NCBI RefSeq assembly: GCF_000276665.1
Contig: NW_004955502.1
Span: forward strand, 3,941,883 to 4,005,882
From: Chinchilla lanigera
Lineage: Eukaryota; Chordata; Mammalia; Rodentia; Chinchillidae
Direction of reading: 5' to 3'
Length of the DNA stretch: 64,000 bases
In this document: piece after piece, positions 58,900-64,000 of the stretch
How positions within the stretch are numbered: position 1 is the first letter of the stretch
Layout of the letters: every line of letters starts with the position of its first letter
The notes under the pieces: model-generated
What the model was told of the DNA's origin: nothing
Databases searched by the model: none
The model's input: only the letters and a program-made list of their open reading frames with translations
Translations under genes and position numbers: made by a program

Positions 58900-58990
58900 G
58901 GGCTGGGGATTTAGCTCAGCAGCACAGCACCTGCCTGGCAAGCGTGAGGTCGTGAGTTCGATTCCCGGTACCGGAAAAAAAAAAAAAGAG
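58900..58990 (+). mobile_element. ID-type SINE inside L1M
   Basis: GGGGGCTGGGGATTTAGCTC, AGCGTGAGGTCGTGAGTTCG and ATTCCCGGTACCGG with an A tail: one of the best preserved ID copies here. Confidence 0.95.
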
Positions 58991-59055
58991 AGAAAGAAAT
59001 TCTTCCAAACACATTCTGTGAGGCCAGCTTCACCCCGGCACCAAAACCAGATGAG

Positions 59056-59110
59056 GGCAGAGAGACACACACAAATAGAGAGAGAAAAGGAGAGGCAGAG
59101 ACAGAGAGAC
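59056..59110. repeat. Purine-rich (GA)n-like repeat
   Basis: GAGAGACACACACAAATAGA and further GA-rich words lie inside the L1M. Confidence 0.85.
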
Positions 59111-59741
59111 GCACAGAGGCAAAAGCAAAAATAAACTATCAATATTGATGCACAAATACTAGCAAACCAAATCCAACTGAGCATGACAAAGATCATTCAC
59201 CATGATGGTGTAGGGTTCGTCCCAGAGATGCAAGGGTGATTCAGTACACCCAAATCAATAAATGTAATACATAATATTAAGAGAATAAAGAACAAAACCA
59301 TTGATCATCTCAGTTGATGAAGAAAAGGCATTTCATTAAACAATTCTGAATTATCTGAAGCAGAAATCAAGAGAGCAGTCCTATTTACAATAGCTAAAAA
59401 AAGATAAAATACCTAGAAATAAATTTAATCAAAGAATGAAATACCTGTTCAGTGAAAACTAAAAAAGTTGATGAAAAAAAACTGAAGAGCACAAACAAGA
59501 AGTGGAAAGATATCCCTTGACAATGACTGTAAGAATCAACATTGTTAAAATGTCATACTACTCAAAGGTATTTACAAATTCAGTGCAACCTCCACCAAAA
59601 TATAAAGGGTGCTTCTCACAGAACTAGAAAAATGAATTCTAAAACTGATATGGAACCACAAAAATTCCAAATAGCCAAAGCCACTTTGAGCAAAAGAGCA
59701 AAGCAGGAGACATTATGTTATCCCACTTTAAAGTACACTAA

Positions 59742-59850
59742 AAGCCAGGTGGCGATGCACACCTGTAATCTCAGCACTCTCAAGGCTGAGGTAGGAGGGG
59801 CACCACCCGTTTGAGGCAAGCCTGCACTACCTAGTGAGACCCTGCCTCAA
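59742..59850 (+). mobile_element. B1 SINE inside L1M
   Basis: AAAGCCAGGTGGCGATGCAC, ACACCTGTAATCTCAGCACT and TAGTGAGACCCTGCCTC, with an A tail. Confidence 0.9.
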
Positions 59851-59964
59851 AAAAATCCACTACAAGGGGCTGGGGATTTAGCTCAGCGGCACAGCTCCTG
59901 CCTGGCAAGTGCAAGGTCGTGAGTTTGATTCCCGGTACCGAAAAAAAAAAAAAATCGACTACAA
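59851..59964 (+). mobile_element. ID-type SINE in the tail of a B1, with TSD
   Basis: AAAATCCACTACAA (59852-59865) and AAAATCGACTACAA (59951-59964) flank a well preserved ID copy with GATTTAGCTCAGCGGCACAG and GATTCCCGGTACCG. Confidence 0.95.
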
Positions 59965-61680
59965 AGATATGTCATGTACAGGAACCTAAAAACCTCAAGA
60001 AATGTAAATATCATATATCATAAACAGGAGCTAAGATGAATAATATCAATAAGAATGAACATGAGGAAAGGGGAATTAGAGGAGGAAAGCGGGCTGGGGA
60101 GGGAAGGGGACCAAAAAAGAAACAAGCTGTACTGTGTGCATGTCCCCACTCCTAGTGATGACAGTGAAGGGCACGTGCTGCAGACACACACTAACCCTAG
60201 ACACACACATCACAAACCATAGTGATCAACACAGAAAAGCAGCAGCATGAAAACAGACGTCAACCAGTGGAGCAGAACTGAGAGCCAAGAAGCAAACCCA
60301 CACATCTACAGCCAACTGACCTTCAGCCAAGGTGCCAAGAGCAGGGCTGAAGGACTGTCTTTTCAACAGATGATGCTGGTGGAAGTGGACATCCTCATTC
60401 AGAAGAATTGAGCCTGACCCCTGCTACTGCCTAGAAGAAAAAACCCAGCTCAGAATGGATTATAGACCTCCCTGCAAGACCTGAAACTACAATAAATTAC
60501 TGAAAGAAAATATTAGGAAGTACTTTCACACTAGGGTATCTTATAGGGACTCTTTGGACCATACCCCAAATCACAAGCAACAAAGACAAAAATAGACAAA
60601 TGGGATTAAATCAATTAAAAAGCTATTGCACAACAAAGGAAACACTCAACAGCATGCAGAAACAATCTACAAAATGGTGTTAATACCCAGAATATATAAG
60701 AAACTCCAGAAATTCAATGCCAGAAAATCAAATGGCCCAATTTTTAAATGGGCAGTACATCTACATATAGACATTTGTCAAAGAGTACAAAAAATGGCCA
60801 ACAGCTATATTAAAAATGTTCAACATCACTAATTATCAGGAAAATAAAAATCACTATCACCTCATCCCAGTGAGAATGGCAAGTGCAGAGAGGACTAGAG
60901 AGCACTGCTGGCATGGATGTTGAGAGGTGCGGATCTTGCACGCCGGGATAGGAAGGTAAACGAGTGCAGTCATCATGGGAAAGATTATGGGAGGCCTCAG
61001 ACAATCAAAAACAGAACTGCCACATGGTCCACTGTTCCCATTACTGGGCCCACAGGAAAGGAAATCATGTCAGCATGCAGACATGCGCACGTCCAGACCT
61101 GTTGCTGCACTACTCACAATAGCCCAGGAAAGAGAACTGAGATGTCTGTCCACTAACAGATGGATAAAGAAAATATGGTACATTATCATAATGGAATATC
61201 ACTTGGCCATAAAAAAGAATGAAATCTTGACATTTGTGACAACATAGATGGTACTAGAAATCATTATGATAAGTGAAATGAACCAGGGACAAAAGCACAG
61301 GTACCATATGAGCTCACCCATATGTGGAATCTCAGAAAGTGATCTCTTAGGAGTTGAGAGTAGAGTGGTGGTTACCAGGGGCTGGGCACACAAGAGTAAA
61401 GTGTTGATACAGGTAGATAGGGCAAGAGGTCTGAGGTGCTCCTCACTGTACAGTGTGGTGGCTGGAGATAATAGTAATGTAATGTTTCAAATGCTGGAAG
61501 AAGAAAACATGAAAGTCTTCACCACAAAGAAGTGATGAATGTCTGAGGAGGTAAACAAGTTTACCCTCATGGAAACATTACACAGTGCATGCATGTATGG
61601 AACATTGCATGGCACACTGTAACCCATTAATATGTATAATCTGACATTTGGTGTACTAATTTATAACAGAAATAATAATA

Positions 61681-61799
61681 AATCTGAACTTCTGAAATGC
61701 CCCATCTTTAACAAACGTAGAAATTCTAGGCTTTGTGTAGAATCCGGGTCCCTTAAACGCAGGCTCGGGAGACAAGACAGTGAAGTGACAAGGGCGTAT
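61681..61799. other. Short unassigned stretch
   Basis: Contains a few CpGs. Nothing recognised. Confidence 0.4.
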
Positions 61800-61990
61800 T
61801 GACGAGGGTCGGGCCTCAGAGTCAGACTCACCCAGGCTGAGCGCCAGATTCTTCCACTGTGAACTATGAGGCCTGGGCAGTTTCCTTCACTGCAGATCCT
61901 GAGCTTCCTCACGTACGCAGTGAAGATAAGAACAAGAGCTTTATATTGCCACTAGTGAGTAAAGTATTTAATACAATGCCTGGCCTTGAA
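61800..61990 (+). mobile_element. MIR SINE relic
   Basis: GCCTCAGAGTCAGACTCACC, then GCCTGGGCAGTTTCCTTCAC and TACAATGCCTGGCCTTG, follow MIR in sense. Confidence 0.75.
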
Positions 61991-62023
61991 AAAAAGCCAA
62001 ATATACAACAAAGATCCTAGATG

Positions 62024-62025
62024 CT

Positions 62026-62068
<43 letters not shown>

Positions 62069-62070
62069 CG
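62024..62070. repeat. (GA)n microsatellite
   Basis: GA run with a few interruptions. Confidence 0.95.
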
Positions 62071-63285
62071 AAAACATGTATACATCAAAGAAAGGAAAAA
62101 CTTGTACAAATATTTTAGTGCTAAATGTATTGGGACATCATGAGATCAATACATTACCTTCGGCTCTACAATTACAAGAGGTGCTCACAGTGCTGGCCTT
62201 TAGTTTCTCGACGTTTACAGTATAGCAAACTGCTGGGGTGTGTGAGCATTCTTTAGTGGACTCTTATACAAGAAGAAACTGATATTTTTAAGTGTTACTT
62301 ACCCTGTGGTAGCTAGTCCCAATATATACAAATTATAAGGCCGTACCTCCAGGGTATAAACATGAAGCAGTAGACCTGAACAGACACAGTGACTGGTGTA
62401 AGGCTTAATAAATACATATACTACATTTGTTCTTTTTCCTTTTAGCTAAGTCATAAACTAATTTTGAAAATCAAATAATCTTATCCAAACCTTTGTCATT
62501 AACTTAAAAATCTGAAATAAAGCAGCATTAGCATAACAAATATTATTCAGAGGTCACTAGTTAGCCAAAAACAACAATAATAAAAGTAATAAAGCAATAC
62601 ACAGAAAGCCTTACCACAGCCACTGTCACTGTCTTCCAAAAGCTTCTGGGCATTGTATTTTGCTACAGAATTCAAAGATGGAAAATTTTAGAAATTGTTT
62701 CTCTATTTTGAAGTGCACAACAGAAGGTTATGTTCAATTTTTTTCCCCTAGGTCAAAAGCAAACTAAAAAAATCACAGAACATAAATATTTTCCTCCAGT
62801 TCCTCTGTGCATTCAAGCTATCTGATAATGTTGCTCTGATTATGTATCTGTGTGGGAAGCCCTTTCCTACCAAAGCATGCTCTTTATTTGGTCAGACAGG
62901 TGATTGAGAGAAAAACAAGAGAGACCATTTTCTTTTGCTTACTGGTGAGATTCAGCTATGCATTGAGGAAATGTTTGTCGTGCTCACCACATTTTTGTCG
63001 TATGCTTGTCTCACAGAGCCAGTGTACAGCCCAGAAGAAAGAAGAATGGTTGCTCTGTGTGGTGCTGGAGAAACACTCCCTGCCGCCTCTCTCCCTCCTA
63101 CAGGGCTGCCAGGGCAATCTTTCTCCAACAGTTTAATTCTGAATCTCGCTCAGAATTGCATTAGACCTCCTCTTTAAGTCTCCTACTTGACAGTCAAGAT
63201 CTCCACCTGCCTCCACCGATCCTGCCCCAAAAGAACACCAGTAACAGGGCCAAACTAGCCCAACCTGTGCCTTTGCTTATCTTGT
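62071..63285. other. Unique-looking sequence
   Basis: Two overlapping plus-strand frames of 94 and 80 codons at 62852-63177 have no motif or splice context that I can support. Confidence 0.4.
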
Positions 63286-63635
63286 TATCTCTGTGTCTCT
63301 AGTTGCTAAGACAAAATACCTTACACCCAAAATTAAGGAAGGGAAGGTTTATTTAGCTCATGGTTTGTGGAGGTTTTAGTCCACATTTGGCCAGTTCCAA
63401 AGCAGAGTGGCACATGGCAGAGGGTAGCAGTTCATGGCAGTGGAACACAGCAAATCAACAAGAGCAAAAGGGAGGAGTAGCGGCAAGCAGCCTCTTTCTC
63501 TGCCTTACATTATGTGCAAACTATCCGCCCCAGGGTGGGTGTAGCACTCACACCCAATTAATCAAAACTCTAAAAGCCTGCCCCATGACTGCATGAGGAT
63601 TTGGGGGGACATGCAGACACCAACCATAACACTCT
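63286..63635 (-). mobile_element. MaLR-type LTR, antisense
   Basis: AGTTGCTAAGACAAAATACC, then GGTTTATTTAGCTCATGGTT, CAAAACTCTAAAAGCCTG and AGACACCAACCATAACA, are a reversed MaLR LTR of the same general type as 45131-45572. Confidence 0.75.
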
Positions 63636-64000
63636 GCTTCCAACCACCCTCACCCAAATCCTCATGATCTCTCAGCACTCAGCTCAAGCCATCTCTCATT
63701 CATAAAAACTTCCCAAGTTCTCAAGATTCATACTCTCCAAGTGGCCACACCACCTCTTGGCTGAGTCCTTCTTTTGACATTTGATAAAATACACTGTTGT
63801 GCTCTTAACATTCCAAGTAGCCATGTCTATTCTGTGACTCACCTTCTACTCTAGTTTTGGAAAATAGTGACTACTGTGGGAGTAAAAGTGTTATATCCAT
63901 AGCAGTTTGTATTATTGTTTGCAATTATTCATTCCCTTCTTTTTGTGAATAAAATATATTTCCCTATCCCATTGACTTTGAGTTTGGACATGTGACTTGC
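63636..64000. other. Unique-looking sequence to the window edge
   Basis: No gene or repeat family recognised. Confidence 0.4.

Larger units (their letters stand above)
58750..61680 (+). mobile_element. L1M-type LINE-1, 5'-truncated with internal deletion, dead
   Basis: This older L1 starts near ORF2 linker/reverse-transcriptase sequence (GAACAAATAGCAAGTC at about 58747) and passes through GTTCGTCCCAGAGATGCAAG (about 59217). It then jumps from CATTTCATTAAACAATTCTG (about 59329) straight to TCCTATTTACAATAGCTAAA (about 59381), so the FADD active-site segment is missing. It continues through TGGATAAAGAAAATATGGTA (about 61162) and a 3' UTR to about 61680. Three SINEs and a GA-rich repeat (59056-59110) interrupt it. 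Confidence 0.85.

Noticed and set aside
1..64000. An undescribed multi-gene biological system
   Set aside because: No cluster of host or microbial genes is present. All structured signals are repeats or single regulatory candidates.

Overview
This window looks like AT-rich mammalian intergenic or intronic DNA from a rodent. The rodent call rests on 7SL-derived B1 SINEs, composite B1-dID SINEs, and many copies of a tRNA-derived ID-type SINE with clear A and B boxes, together with mammal-wide relics (MIR, L2, MER20, ancient L1M). The B1-dID composites, and an ID type ending in GGTACC plus an A tail, argue against a mouse or rat genome and for a non-muroid rodent. I cannot name the species. No complete protein-coding gene could be supported. 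Most long open frames lie in decayed L1 copies or LTRs, or run through dinucleotide repeats.

Layout. 0-7 kb: a decayed L1 3' end, two ID SINEs, a 160-bp direct duplication, a long L2 relic and a hAT-type MITE. 7-13.5 kb: a nearly full-length but dead L1 that carries two complete ID insertions and one stub. 13.5-22 kb: MIR, ancient L1M, B1-dID, a Tigger-type DNA transposon and an L2 relic. 22-29 kb: mostly unique sequence with one enhancer-like block, plus a MIR split by younger SINEs. 29-36 kb: largely unique, with the best regulatory candidate of the window, a TATA/CCAAT promoter and probable noncoding first exon at about 33.9-34.35 kb on the plus strand. 36-45 kb: a twin-primed L1 insertion, ID copies, MIR, L1M and MER20. 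45-52 kb: four MaLR-type LTR pieces, two palindromic mariner-derived elements and a Tigger-like element. 52-64 kb: B1 and ID copies, a CTCF-like motif, an internally deleted L1M with nested SINEs, MIR and a final LTR.

Nothing here acts together as a pathway. The coherent story is layered retrotransposition: old MIR, L2 and L1M, then L1 and MaLR LTRs, then B1-dID/B1, then ID copies whose target-site duplications (TSDs) are still readable. I found no prokaryote-like system, CRISPR array, functional RNA gene or intact viral gene. The most interesting observations are the palindromic mariner derivatives, the clean 5'-inverted L1, the tiny ID stub with its own TSD, and the 34-kb promoter/exon candidate. 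Family names come from memory of consensus sequences and were not checked with a search; element boundaries are approximate except where TSDs are given.
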